Of a stretch of 64,000 bases of DNA, positions 35,689-44,737 are shown piece by piece. The stretch comes from Pontivivens marinum. Lineage in GTDB: Bacteria; Pseudomonadota; Alphaproteobacteria; Rhodobacterales; Rhodobacteraceae. The translations under genes and the position numbers were made by a program. Below the pieces are notes generated by a model, which was given only the letters and a program-made list of their open reading frames with translations, searched no databases and was not told where the DNA came from. Every line of letters starts with the position of its first letter. Position 1 is the stretch's first letter. Location: the NCBI RefSeq assembly GCF_900231835.1, contig NZ_OCTN01000006.1, forward strand, positions 95,426-159,425, in the 5' to 3' direction.

Positions 35689-36459
35689 CTATTCCCCCTT
35701 GAACTCAGGCGAGCGTTTCTCGGCAAAGGCCGCACGCCCCTCGGCGTAATCGGCACTGCGATCGGCTTGTGCGACCATCTCCACCGCCTCGGCTGACGGC
35801 TCGTATTGGCCACCGATTTCACGCAGGGCGAATTTGGCCGCGCGGATCGTCAACGGAGCATTCGCCCCGATGCGCGCCGCCATGGCCATCGCCTCATCCC
35901 GCGCCGCACCGTCCGCAGCCAGCACCGAAACCGCGCCCAGCTCATAGGCACGGGCGGCAGGCATCCGACCCGCGGAAAACAGAATTTGGCGCGTGGCCAC
36001 ATCGCCAAAAATCCGGCGGAACCGCGAAATACCGCGCGGGTCATATCCCAGACCCAGCTTTGCTGCGGGCACCGCGAAATAGCTGGATTCCTCGGCCACG
36101 CGCAGATCACATCCACAGGCCAGCGACGCCCCTGCCCCGATGCAATGCCCTGAAATTGCGGCGATAACCGGCATGGGCAGCGCCTCGACACAGCGCACGG
36201 CATGCTCGACCAGATCATCATAATCACCGGCACTATCCGCGCCGCGCGCCTCGGCAAAACCGGTAATATCGGCACCGGCGGAAAACACCGCGCCCGCACC
36301 ACGGATCACCACACAGGCTATTCCGTCCAGCGCATCGCCCGTGGCAATCCCGACGATCTGCTGCCACATCGCGGCTGAAATCGCGTTGCGCCGCGCAGGT
36401 TGGCGCAACACGATCTCGGCTATGGCGCCGTCACACAGCAGATCGACGGAACCGCTCAT
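35689..36459 (-). CDS. Enoyl-CoA hydratase/isomerase family protein
   Basis: Start at the ATG overlapping the hydrolase stop (ATGA); 256 residues. Crotonase-fold landmarks: FSAGADITGFAEA forms the first oxyanion-hole strand, and ISGHCIGAGASLACGCDLRVA the second with its Gly. The usual catalytic Glu after GxGxxL is not obvious (KLGLGYDPRGISR), as in hydrolase or isomerase members of the family. It acts on a CoA ester of the ring-cleavage product. In the operon between an alpha/beta hydrolase and a CoA ligase. Confidence 0.85.
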   Translation of the reverse strand: MSGSVDLLCDGAIAEIVLRQPARRNAISAAMWQQIVGIATGDALDGIACVVIRGAGAVFSAGADITGFAEARGADSAGDYDDLVEHAVRCVEALPMPVIAAISGHCIGAGASLACGCDLRVAEESSYFAVPAAKLGLGYDPRGISRFRRIFGDVATRQILFSAGRMPAARAYELGAVSVLAADGAARDEAMAMAARIGANAPLTIRAAKFALREIGGQYEPSAEAVEMVAQADRSADYAEGRAAFAEKRSPEFKGE

Positions 36460-37316
36460 GCCTCGGGTGCCTCGCGGTGGCACATCCACGAACCCTGTGC
36501 GACGGCGGCAAAAACCGCCTCCAGCTCCGCGTTTACAGCGGCAGGCTCCTCGGTTGTGATGGTGTGGCCCGCACGCGGGATCATCGCCAATGCGGCGGTG
36601 GGCACTGTGCGTTTCAACAACAGGCTGCCGTCGATACAGGGATGATCCTCGTCGCCCAGAACCACCAGCAGCGGCGGAACGAAGGATTTGAGGTCTTCCT
36701 CCATATCCAACAGCGTGGGGCGCATTTTTTGCAGACCCAGCATGGTGTTGATCGACCCCTGGGCCGAATGTTCGGCCAGCATGCCCTCGAATTCGGCAAA
36801 GCCACGGGGGTCTTTCGCCTCAAAGGTTTTGCGCATGGGGAACCGCGCATAAACCGCCGCGGCCTCGGTGATGGAGTTCTCGCGGAACAGCTCTGCAATG
36901 CTATCGCAGGACTTCGCCGCCTCCTCACGCATGCCGGGGGTCGAACCCCATCCGCAACCAAGCGCGGAAACCGACAGGCACCGATCCGGATAACGCAGAC
37001 CGATATGCAGCGCAGTATAGGCGCCCATGGAATGCCCGACGATATGGGCCTTTTCGATTTTCAGCTCGTCCAGAATGGCCATGGCATCGGCCAGTGCTGC
37101 CTCCTGACTGTACCGCGAAGCCTCCTCCGGCACGTCAGAAGGCAGATAGCCGCGCGCGGCAAAGGTTATGCAGCGATGCGCGCGCGAAAAGTGCCGAACC
37201 TGTGGTTCCCACGAGCGGTGGTCGCCCGCAAATTCATGCAGAAAGAGGATCGGCTCCCCCTCCCCGGTTTCCTCGACATATAGACGGCATCCGTCTGGAG
37301 CACTGATGGTGGCCAT
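36456..37316 (-). CDS. Alpha/beta hydrolase (ring-cleavage product hydrolase-like)
   Basis: 286 residues. Oxyanion region ILFLHEFAGDHRSW, nucleophile elbow GHSMGAYTALHIG near residue 93, acid in VVLGDEDHPCIDG, and His in PRAGHTITTEEP. It starts the second reverse operon of the hydroxylase cluster. The MarR-like operator at 37361 lies 44 bp upstream. Likely cleaves a C-C or ester bond in an intermediate; it is not recognisable as one named enzyme. Confidence 0.83.
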   Translation of the reverse strand: MATISAPDGCRLYVEETGEGEPILFLHEFAGDHRSWEPQVRHFSRAHRCITFAARGYLPSDVPEEASRYSQEAALADAMAILDELKIEKAHIVGHSMGAYTALHIGLRYPDRCLSVSALGCGWGSTPGMREEAAKSCDSIAELFRENSITEAAAVYARFPMRKTFEAKDPRGFAEFEGMLAEHSAQGSINTMLGLQKMRPTLLDMEEDLKSFVPPLLVVLGDEDHPCIDGSLLLKRTVPTAALAMIPRAGHTITTEEPAAVNAELEAVFAAVAQGSWMCHREAPEA

Positions 37317-37360
37317 TTTGAAATCCTATCCTCTACGATTTCAACTTGCCTCCATTAATG

Positions 37361-37380
37361 CTCGTACACAAGCATTTATT
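37361..37380. promoter_or_regulatory. MarR-type operator-like motif (family C, copy 1)
   Basis: CTCGTACACAAGCATTTATT differs from the copy at 45726 at two positions only. It lies 44 bp before the hydrolase start of the second operon. Confidence 0.6.
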
Positions 37381-37382
37381 TT

Positions 37383-37976
37383 CTAAAAACCACGACTAAT
37401 TACAATCGCGGCCAATGTAGCCCCGATACCGGCCCCGAACCACGCCACACGATCCAGGATCTGCAATGTCAGCGGGGCAGATGCCGCCGCAACAGGGCCC
37501 TCGACGCGGCCTGTGCGGGCGGCTGCAACGGGGGCGCCGCCCTCTAGCTCCCGCGCAAGCCCCTCAAAGAATGACTCAATATTCGAATCAATGACCCGTT
37601 TCATCATGCGCGCACCCAGACTGGCCATCTTTCCGCCCGTCTCGATATCGATGTCGTAAACAACATTTGTTGCCTCGCCATCCTCGGCCAGAGTCACGAA
37701 AGCGGACCCTTTGGCAAAGCCTGCGGCCCCGCCACTGCCCGATCCGACGATCTTGCAGCTTTCCGGTTCTTGCTTGTCTTCAAGCGATACTGACCCGCGA
37801 AAAACCGCCGAAATCGGCCCGACCTTCAGCGTCACCTCGGCTGTGAAATGGTCCGGCTCCGTTTCGACCAAGGATGTGCACCCCGGAATACACCGCGCCA
37901 GAACCGCTGGATCATTCAGCGCGACCCAAACGGCCTGACGGGACGCGCGAACGCGCTGCGTGCCATGAATTTCCAT
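37383..37976 (-). CDS. coxG: CoxG-like SRPBCC protein with C-terminal membrane anchor
   Basis: 197 residues. Residues 1-145 are the CoxG/SRPBCC fold: HGTQRVRASRQAVWVALNDP, LARCIPGCTSLVE, and GSAFVTLAEDGEATNVVYDI. The C-terminus (about 172-193) is one hydrophobic helix, as in CoxG, which anchors molybdenum hydroxylases to the membrane. It ends the first reverse operon, after the TRAP genes rather than beside coxMSL. A role in recruiting the hydroxylase to the respiratory chain is inferred. Confidence 0.85.
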   Translation of the reverse strand: MEIHGTQRVRASRQAVWVALNDPAVLARCIPGCTSLVETEPDHFTAEVTLKVGPISAVFRGSVSLEDKQEPESCKIVGSGSGGAAGFAKGSAFVTLAEDGEATNVVYDIDIETGGKMASLGARMMKRVIDSNIESFFEGLARELEGGAPVAAARTGRVEGPVAAASAPLTLQILDRVAWFGAGIGATLAAIVISRGF

Positions 37977-37991
37977 GGGAATTCCTCTCTC

Positions 37992-39926
37992 TTATAGGTC
38001 AGTGGCGGGCTGTGGCGCCGCACCGTGTTGCGCGCGGCGCTCCGTCACGATCAGCACTGCGGCCACTCCGGCCCCTGCTGCGTTCACCGTGATGCTCATC
38101 ACAACATCCGAGAAATCGATCAGCAGCAGAACACCCGCCACCGCCGAAATCACCCGATGCAAAACGCCCATCCGCCGGATCAAGAACCCGACCGAGGCGC
38201 CCGTAATCATCACGATACCGCCCAGCCCCGTCATCACGGCCAGCGCGATTTGCGCAACATTGCCCTGCATCAGCAGGCTGGGCGAAAACACGAACAGGAA
38301 CGGCACGACAAAGGCGGTCCACCCCAACGCACAGGCCGCAACGGCAGTGCGCATCGGCCCCTCACCGGTCAGCGACGCCGCCGCATATGCGGCCAGCGCG
38401 ATAGGCGGCGAAATCATCGACAACATGCCGAAATAGAACACGAAGAAATGGGCCGACAGCGGCTCAACCCCACTGCGGATCAAGGCCGGAACCACCAGCG
38501 CCGCCAGCAGAACATAAACCCCCGTGGACGGCATCCCCATGCCCAGAATGATGCACAGCAACGCCGCGATCACCAGCAGGGCCAGCAGGCTGGTTGCCCC
38601 CAATTCGACCAGTTGGATCGTCAGCGCAAACCCGATGCCGGACACGTTCAGCGCGCCGATAACAACACCGGCGGCGGCACAGATCACCACGATATCCTTG
38701 CCCGCCATACCGGCGGAAACAACGGCGCGCCAGATCCCCTTGATCGGCATGCGGTGACCGTTATAGCCCAGCAAAATCCCCACCGCGATTACGACAGCAC
38801 CGGCATAGGCGACGGCCCGCTCGGGTCGTTCGTTCAGGATGAAAATCGCGCAGAGCAGCACCGCAAAGGGCAATACGAAAAACCAGCCCTTGCGCAGAAC
38901 AGTGGATTTTTTCAACAGCATGGATGTATCCAGCCCGTGAATACCCTCACGCGCCGCCGTCAGGTCCACACCCACAAAGATCGCGAAATAATAGAACAGC
39001 GCAGGAATAACCGCCGCCAGCATGATCGTGCCGTAGGGAACCTGTAGGAACTCCGCCATCAGAAAGGCCGCAGCCCCCATAATCGGCGGTGCCAACTGAC
39101 CCCCGGTCGATGCGGCGGCCTCAACCGCGCCTGCCTTTAGCCGTGGAAAGCCCGAGCGGATCATCGTCTGGATCGTCACAACCCCCGTCGCCATGACATT
39201 CGCCACAGCCGAGCCGGAGATCGACCCGAACAGCATGGACCCCACGACCGAAACCTTGGCCGCGCCCCCGCGATGCCGCCCCATCAGGGCCGTCGCCAGA
39301 TCGGTGAAAAAGATCGTCCCCCCGGCCGAGGTCAACCAGTTTCCGAACAACACAAACAACGTCACAATGGTAACGGCAATCATCAGCGGTGAACCCAGCA
39401 ACGCATTCGGGTCCAGCGCCAGATAGATCGCCAACCGGTCCGGCCCGATTTGCTGCGCCGCAATTTCAGGCGGCAACACATAGCCCCAGAACGCATAGAT
39501 GGTGAAAAACGCCACAACCCCCGTCAGGCCCAGACCCGCGCAACGCCGACACGCCTCCAGCAATAGCAGCAGCAGAACGGCGCATAGAACGACCAGATAG
39601 GTGGGTCGATAGGCCATGATAAAGGTGATGGTCTGATAATTATAGGCGAGGTAGCCGACAGTCCCCACACTGGCCGCCGCCGCGATCCAGTCATACCACG
39701 GCACGGGCGCGCCCTTTGCCGCCTTGACCGCGCGGGTGGTGATAAACACCAGCGCCATACTGGCGGCTAGAACCGCCGCCAGTACTTGTTCCTTATAAAG
39801 CACGAAACCGAATTGTCGCGGCAGGTCGATCGCCTGGGCTAGCGCGGCAAGCGGCACAAATGCTGCAATAATCGCAATCAGCCAATTTGGCCGGTCAACC
39901 TGTTCGTTCTCGGTTTCGTGGCTCAT
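37992..39926 (-). CDS. TAXI-type TRAP transporter fused 4TM/12TM permease
   Basis: 644 residues from the ATG at 39926 (an in-frame GTG/ATG at 39941 is also possible). The first ~170 residues hold four membrane segments (DctQ-like) and the rest about twelve (DctM-like), with GSISGSAVANVMATGVVTIQ and EAAASTGGQLAPPIMGAAAF as the family signatures. It is the membrane part of a sodium-driven carboxylate importer working with the TAXI receptor encoded just upstream (5 bp gap). This is the uptake system of the hydroxylase cluster. Confidence 0.92.
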   Translation of the reverse strand: MSHETENEQVDRPNWLIAIIAAFVPLAALAQAIDLPRQFGFVLYKEQVLAAVLAASMALVFITTRAVKAAKGAPVPWYDWIAAAASVGTVGYLAYNYQTITFIMAYRPTYLVVLCAVLLLLLLEACRRCAGLGLTGVVAFFTIYAFWGYVLPPEIAAQQIGPDRLAIYLALDPNALLGSPLMIAVTIVTLFVLFGNWLTSAGGTIFFTDLATALMGRHRGGAAKVSVVGSMLFGSISGSAVANVMATGVVTIQTMIRSGFPRLKAGAVEAAASTGGQLAPPIMGAAAFLMAEFLQVPYGTIMLAAVIPALFYYFAIFVGVDLTAAREGIHGLDTSMLLKKSTVLRKGWFFVLPFAVLLCAIFILNERPERAVAYAGAVVIAVGILLGYNGHRMPIKGIWRAVVSAGMAGKDIVVICAAAGVVIGALNVSGIGFALTIQLVELGATSLLALLVIAALLCIILGMGMPSTGVYVLLAALVVPALIRSGVEPLSAHFFVFYFGMLSMISPPIALAAYAAASLTGEGPMRTAVAACALGWTAFVVPFLFVFSPSLLMQGNVAQIALAVMTGLGGIVMITGASVGFLIRRMGVLHRVISAVAGVLLLIDFSDVVMSITVNAAGAGVAAVLIVTERRAQHGAAPQPATDL

Positions 39927-39931
39927 AATCT

Positions 39932-40897
39932 TCAGTCCCACAAATTGCTGGATTCGTAGTACGAGATCGCACCAGTGTGGTACGGGATTTCGTATTCCGG
40001 CTTCGCCATCAGCTCCGGTTCAAATCCGGCATACCCGCCGAACCCTTCAACCAGGGCATCCTTGTTTGTCGCCAGAATTTCCGCGATGCGCGCGACCGTC
40101 TCATCCGGCACATCCGCGCCAACGGCCAGCATCATGTCATAGGCCATGACCGGCGTGTCCGCGTCGATCCCGACAAACGAGCCTGCCTCCAGCGTGTGAA
40201 CAAATGCACCGGTCAGATGCTGGTTCATCGCGGTAACCGCTTCAGGCGTGTCAGGCACAGGGATGAATTTCAGCCCGCCCACTGCGGAATCCGACTGGAT
40301 CACACGGCCACCGCCAATTCCGAAATAGCCCACATCAATGCGGCCCGTATCGAAATCATCCAGACCCGCACCGATGGTTGGAACAGGCACGGCTTCCACA
40401 TCATCCGTGGTCAACCCGCCGGTCGCCAACAGGGCGCGGATAATGGGGTTGATATAGGGCTGCTGGTTGAACCCGCCGGGCAGACGCAAACCGGCAACAT
40501 CCTCGATCGAGGCGATGTCGGAATCCTCACGCGCGATCAGACCCACCATGAACGGGTACAGCACGCTGAGCAGACGGATATCCTCGTTTGCCTGCGGGAA
40601 GGGCGCCGCACCGGTATAGCCGGACCGCAGAACCGAGAAATTGACGATACCGATATCAATCTCGCCCGTGCCGAACAGCGGCGTATAGGCGGTTGTGCCG
40701 CCCATAGGTTGCAGACGCACGGGGATGCCGTTCGCCTCCAGCAATTGCGCCAAGGGCGCGCCCATCGAATAAACGGTGGACCCCTGCCCCGTTACACCCA
40801 ATGTCAGCGGCTCCTGCGCCTGAGCAACGGATGCTGCGGCAGTCAACGATAATGTAGCGATCAAAGTAGTTGTCAGCTTCTTAAACGAGCTTCTCAT
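39932..40897 (-). CDS. TAXI family TRAP transporter solute-binding protein
   Basis: 321 residues with a Sec signal (cleavage near AQA-QEP). LTLGVTGQGSTVYSMGAPLA and the NFSVLRSGYTG and LRLPGGFNQQPYINP segments identify the TAXI receptor class. It binds an organic acid in the periplasm and passes it to the fused permease. Expressed with coxMSL and the amidohydrolase, so the ligand is probably the aromatic or heteroaromatic acid degraded by the cluster. Confidence 0.92.
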   Translation of the reverse strand: MRSSFKKLTTTLIATLSLTAAASVAQAQEPLTLGVTGQGSTVYSMGAPLAQLLEANGIPVRLQPMGGTTAYTPLFGTGEIDIGIVNFSVLRSGYTGAAPFPQANEDIRLLSVLYPFMVGLIAREDSDIASIEDVAGLRLPGGFNQQPYINPIIRALLATGGLTTDDVEAVPVPTIGAGLDDFDTGRIDVGYFGIGGGRVIQSDSAVGGLKFIPVPDTPEAVTAMNQHLTGAFVHTLEAGSFVGIDADTPVMAYDMMLAVGADVPDETVARIAEILATNKDALVEGFGGYAGFEPELMAKPEYEIPYHTGAISYYESSNLWD

Positions 40898-40957
40898 TTA
40901 CTTACTCTCCTTGTTGGACTTGGAATATTCCCTATTCGTGTTTTTGTTTTAGCGATC

Positions 40958-41950
40958 TCAGGGAATGGAAAAGAACCGCCTTGGATTTTCCTCCGCAATC
41001 TTGTGGATCAGCGCATCGTCAAAGCCCGCCTTACGCAGGGATGCCAACGGATCGGTATCACCGGGCGGAAACGGCATATCACTGCCCAGCAGCATCCGGT
41101 CCTCACCCACCAATCCGCGCAGGAATTGCAGCGCAGCCGGTTCATGCAGGATCGTGTCATAGAGCAGCCGTGGCAGGTATTCGCTGGGCTTCAACTGTGC
41201 GATATCGCCGGTTTTGTTGCGGTCCATCGCCTCATGCACGCGGTCAAAACGACCGATCAGATAGGGCAGATTACCGCCGCCATGGGACAGCAGAACCTCC
41301 AGCGTAGGATGCCGGTCCAGCACGCCGTTAAAGATCATCGAGGCGATGCCCAGCGTCGTATCCGTTGTATAGGCGCTGATCTGGTTCAAACCGTATTTAC
41401 CGGTGCGCGGCTGCGCCTCCGGCACGGCGGGGTGGATAAAGACGGGCGTGGACAGCTCCTCACACGCGGACCACAGCTCACCCAAGGGCAAGTCGCCCAG
41501 ATTTTCACCCTCAACCGCGCCCGGAACGATCAGACCAACCGCGCCTTCGCTTGCAGCACGGCGCATTTCCTCCGCCGCCAAGGTGCCATCGCGCAACGGA
41601 ACCGACGCCATCCACGAAAACTGATCGGGGTGGTCGTTGGACAAATCGCACAGGCTGTCATTCAGCACCCGATGCCATTCCAGGTTCTTGTCCACATCCA
41701 TGCCGTATCCGAAAATATCGGTCCATGTGGACAGCACCTGCCGGTCAACGCCCTGCTGCGCCATGTTGGCCAAACGGCGGTCCAGATCCAGCAGACCGGG
41801 AAAGAACGGACGAACCTTCAACCCATGCTCGAAATGGCACGAGCAGGTGGGCGGGCTATCGACAAGCTCGATCCCGAAATCCTTGCCCCGTGCGCGCAGG
41901 GCCTCGAACAATCCCGCAGGACAGAAATGTGCGTGAACATCTATAGTCAT
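40958..41950 (-). CDS. ACMSD-type amidohydrolase/decarboxylase
   Basis: Start at the ATG after GAAAGGGAAACAATAAC, 330 residues. IDVHAHFCP supplies the two metal His ligands, FIHPAVPEAQP and LLSHGGGNLPYL two more, and LLGSDMPFPPGD the catalytic Asp. The order is that of the amidohydrolase-2 decarboxylases (aminocarboxymuconate-semialdehyde, gamma-resorcylate, dihydroxypicolinate). It would remove a ring or chain carboxylate as CO2. The CoxL stop is 1 base upstream of this start, and the TAXI receptor follows. Confidence 0.86.
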   Translation of the reverse strand: MTIDVHAHFCPAGLFEALRARGKDFGIELVDSPPTCSCHFEHGLKVRPFFPGLLDLDRRLANMAQQGVDRQVLSTWTDIFGYGMDVDKNLEWHRVLNDSLCDLSNDHPDQFSWMASVPLRDGTLAAEEMRRAASEGAVGLIVPGAVEGENLGDLPLGELWSACEELSTPVFIHPAVPEAQPRTGKYGLNQISAYTTDTTLGIASMIFNGVLDRHPTLEVLLSHGGGNLPYLIGRFDRVHEAMDRNKTGDIAQLKPSEYLPRLLYDTILHEPAALQFLRGLVGEDRMLLGSDMPFPPGDTDPLASLRKAGFDDALIHKIAEENPRRFFSIP

Positions 41951-41951
41951 G

Positions 41952-44255
41952 TTATTGTTTCCCTTTCTTGGCCGCATGTAGCAGCGTCAGAATCTTTTCC
42001 GGATGAAACGGTGTCTGGCAAATTGCATCGCCAGCGGGGCCAATGGCCCGCGCGATGGCATTTCCGACAGCTGCCGCAACAGCAACAATGCCGCCCTCGC
42101 CTGCGCCCTTGAAACCGTATGGATTGTGGGGGGACGGGTAATCGCCGGTGGCAACGGCCCGAATATCTGGCACCTCGGTGCTGGTGGGCAGCAGGTAATC
42201 AGCGAAGCTGGCCGTCAGCAATTGCCCCATATCGTCATAGACCAGCTCGCCATACAGCGCGTCGCCCAGCCCCTGCACAACGCCGCCAATGGTTTGCCCC
42301 TCGACCAAGGCGGGGTTGAGCACGCGGCCTACATCCTCCACCACCCAGTAATCCAGAACCTCGATATCGCCGGTGCCCGGATCAATCGCGACATGGGCGG
42401 CATGGGCCCCGAACGAGAACCCCAGCGGCGCCTGCTCATAGCGGCTTTCCACGTCCAGCCCGCCCTGATCGGACAGCATGGCAGAAAGGTCCGATAGGCG
42501 AATGCTGCGATCGGACTGGCCCATCACCCTGAACACGCCGTCGCTGTAATCCAGCTCAGCAGGGGCTGCGTTCAAACGACGCCCCGCCTCACCCCGCGCC
42601 TGATCCAGCAGCTCGGCGGCAGCTTGGCCCACCGCCGAGCCAGCCATCACGGTCGAGCGGCTGTGGAAACTGCCAACTCCATCGGACAGCAAAGTCGTTG
42701 AGGATAGCGCAACGGTAATCCGCTCCGGCGCCATGGACAGGGCATCGGCGCAAATCTGGCGGATCGCGGTTTCAACCCCCTGCCCCATGGAACTGGACCC
42801 GGTGCTGACCGTAATCTGACCCGAGGCCGCAACGCTGATCCGCGCATTTTCATATAGGCCACCGCCGCTGCTCTCGTTGAAACAGGCAAGGCCCATGGCG
42901 TGCAAACGTCCATCCGAATGCACCTGCGCAGGCGCATCCCAATCACATTCGTCCAGCAATTTGCGAAAGGTCGCGGGGTAATCGCCGCTGTCAAAAACCA
43001 CCTTCTGCGCATTGGGCAGCAGATCGCCGGTGTCAAAGGGCATCTCCGCCGCGCCCAGCAGGTTTTTCATGCGCAACGCGGCAGGGTCCATCCCCAGCTC
43101 ATCCGCCAGACAATCCAGCATCCGCTCACGGAAAAAGTTCGCCTCGATCCGCCCCGGTCCCCGATAGGTGCCAACCGGCGTCTTGTTGGTGACCAGTGCC
43201 AGCACCTCGCAGGCAAAGGCAGGCACGCGGTACGGACCGGGCAAAAACTGCCCCGCCTTGGCCGGAACAACATTGCCATTGGTCCGAATATAGGCGCCCA
43301 TATCCGCCCGTACCTGACCCCGCATGCCCAGAATGGTGCCGTCCTTCAGGGCCGCAATCTCCAGCTCGCAATCCACATCGCGGCTGTGATTGGTGGCGGC
43401 GAAATGCTCGCGGCGATCCTCGATCCACTTGACCGGACGACCGGTGCGGCGGCTTGCCTCGGCGGCCAGATAATATTCGGGGTACAACTCACCGCGCACG
43501 CCGAACCCGCCACCAATATCGGAGGTGATCAGATCGACCTGATCGTTGCGCAGGTTAAACGCCTTGGCCAACTCGGCGCGGTTGAAAAACGTCACCTTGG
43601 ACGCGCCATGAATGGTCAGCTTGCCCGCCGCAATATCGAACACCGCAATCGTGCCGCGCGTTTCCAGCGGAACCGCCGTGTGACGATGGGACTGGAAGGT
43701 CTTTTTCAACGTCACATCAGCACGGGCAAAGGCATCCTCGATATCGCCGCGCCCGATCTGGTACTGCGCGGAGATATTCGTCCCCACCTCAGGCACCATC
43801 AGCGCATCACCGGTTGCCGCCAAAGCCTGATCGCGGGTGACAACGGGCGGCAGGGCCTCGATCTCCAGCTCCAGAAATTCCAGCGCATCCTCCGCCGTGC
43901 GGCGATCGCGCGCGACGACGACAGCCACCGGCTCACCCACATAACGCACCTTGCCCTGCGCCAAGGGACGCTGCAAAAACGGAACGGAACTTTCCAACGG
44001 GATCAATCGCATAGGAATGACCGGCATGTCCTGCGGCCAATCCTCGGCGGTGAAAACATCGATCACACCGGGCACCAGACGTGCGGCGGAACAATCCAGC
44101 GCGGTGATGCGGCCATGGGCATCACTGCTGCGCAAAATCGCCATATGCATCATGCCGGGCAGGGCCACATCGTCGATATAACATCCCGCGCCGTCCAGCA
44201 GGCGATCATCCTCAACACGGGGCAGCGATTGCCCGATCAGCGAGCCTTGGGCCAT
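41952..44255 (-). CDS. Molybdenum hydroxylase large subunit (CoxL/xanthine dehydrogenase family)
   Basis: 767 residues from the ATG overlapping the small-subunit stop (TGATG). SLPRVEDDRLLDGAGCYIDD begins the N-terminal domain; GGGFGVRG at 248-255 and SSMGQGVETAIRQI bind the molybdopterin; FKGAGEGGIVA near the end carries the catalytic Glu. The active-site loop reads VGTYRGPGR at 361-369, not the AYxCSFR of true CO dehydrogenase, so this is an aromatic or heteroaromatic hydroxylase rather than a CO oxidiser. Operon order is M-S-L. Confidence 0.92.
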   Translation of the reverse strand: MAQGSLIGQSLPRVEDDRLLDGAGCYIDDVALPGMMHMAILRSSDAHGRITALDCSAARLVPGVIDVFTAEDWPQDMPVIPMRLIPLESSVPFLQRPLAQGKVRYVGEPVAVVVARDRRTAEDALEFLELEIEALPPVVTRDQALAATGDALMVPEVGTNISAQYQIGRGDIEDAFARADVTLKKTFQSHRHTAVPLETRGTIAVFDIAAGKLTIHGASKVTFFNRAELAKAFNLRNDQVDLITSDIGGGFGVRGELYPEYYLAAEASRRTGRPVKWIEDRREHFAATNHSRDVDCELEIAALKDGTILGMRGQVRADMGAYIRTNGNVVPAKAGQFLPGPYRVPAFACEVLALVTNKTPVGTYRGPGRIEANFFRERMLDCLADELGMDPAALRMKNLLGAAEMPFDTGDLLPNAQKVVFDSGDYPATFRKLLDECDWDAPAQVHSDGRLHAMGLACFNESSGGGLYENARISVAASGQITVSTGSSSMGQGVETAIRQICADALSMAPERITVALSSTTLLSDGVGSFHSRSTVMAGSAVGQAAAELLDQARGEAGRRLNAAPAELDYSDGVFRVMGQSDRSIRLSDLSAMLSDQGGLDVESRYEQAPLGFSFGAHAAHVAIDPGTGDIEVLDYWVVEDVGRVLNPALVEGQTIGGVVQGLGDALYGELVYDDMGQLLTASFADYLLPTSTEVPDIRAVATGDYPSPHNPYGFKGAGEGGIVAVAAAVGNAIARAIGPAGDAICQTPFHPEKILTLLHAAKKGKQ

Positions 44256-44737
44256 CACACCGCCCCCCGCAACCGTTTCGCGGCCTCGATAATCGCGCCG
44301 ACAATCGGCTGATATCCGGTGCAGCGACACAGATTGCCCGACAGCCAGTCGCGCACCTCCTCCTCGCTAGGATCAGGATTCGCGGCGATCAGATCCACCG
44401 CCAGAACCAGAATACCAGGGGTGCAAAACCCGCATTGCAGCGCCCGAAATTTGCGGAAACATTCCTTGAGCGTCACGGCAATCTGCTCCGCCGACAGCCC
44501 CTCCAGCGTTTTGACCTCCGCCTCCTCGGCCTGCACGGCCAATGTCAGACAGGCCCGAACCGCCCGCCCGTTCAGCAGGACATTGCACGCCCCGCACACC
44601 CCGTGCTCGCATCCCAGATGCAGCGCCGTCAGCCGCAATTCCTGCCGCAACACATCCGCCAGCGATGCCGAAGGCTCCACTGACACCGCGCGCGTGACCC
44701 CGTTCACATTCAAACGAATAGCTTGCAGATCGCTCAT
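44255..44737 (-). CDS. Molybdenum hydroxylase [2Fe-2S] small subunit (CoxS family)
   Basis: 160 residues with both clusters' ligands: C43, C48, C51 and C63 (CEHGVCGAC, then RAC) for the plant-ferredoxin type cluster and C102, C105, C137, C139 (CGFC, CRC) for the second. It passes electrons from the molybdenum site to FAD. Coupled at both ends: ATGA with the FAD subunit and TGATG with the large subunit. Confidence 0.95.
   Translation of the reverse strand: MSDLQAIRLNVNGVTRAVSVEPSASLADVLRQELRLTALHLGCEHGVCGACNVLLNGRAVRACLTLAVQAEEAEVKTLEGLSAEQIAVTLKECFRKFRALQCGFCTPGILVLAVDLIAANPDPSEEEVRDWLSGNLCRCTGYQPIVGAIIEAAKRLRGAV

Noticed and set aside
42900..44312. 470-codon forward open frame opposite coxL
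   Set aside because: Antisense shadow of the molybdenum hydroxylase subunit.
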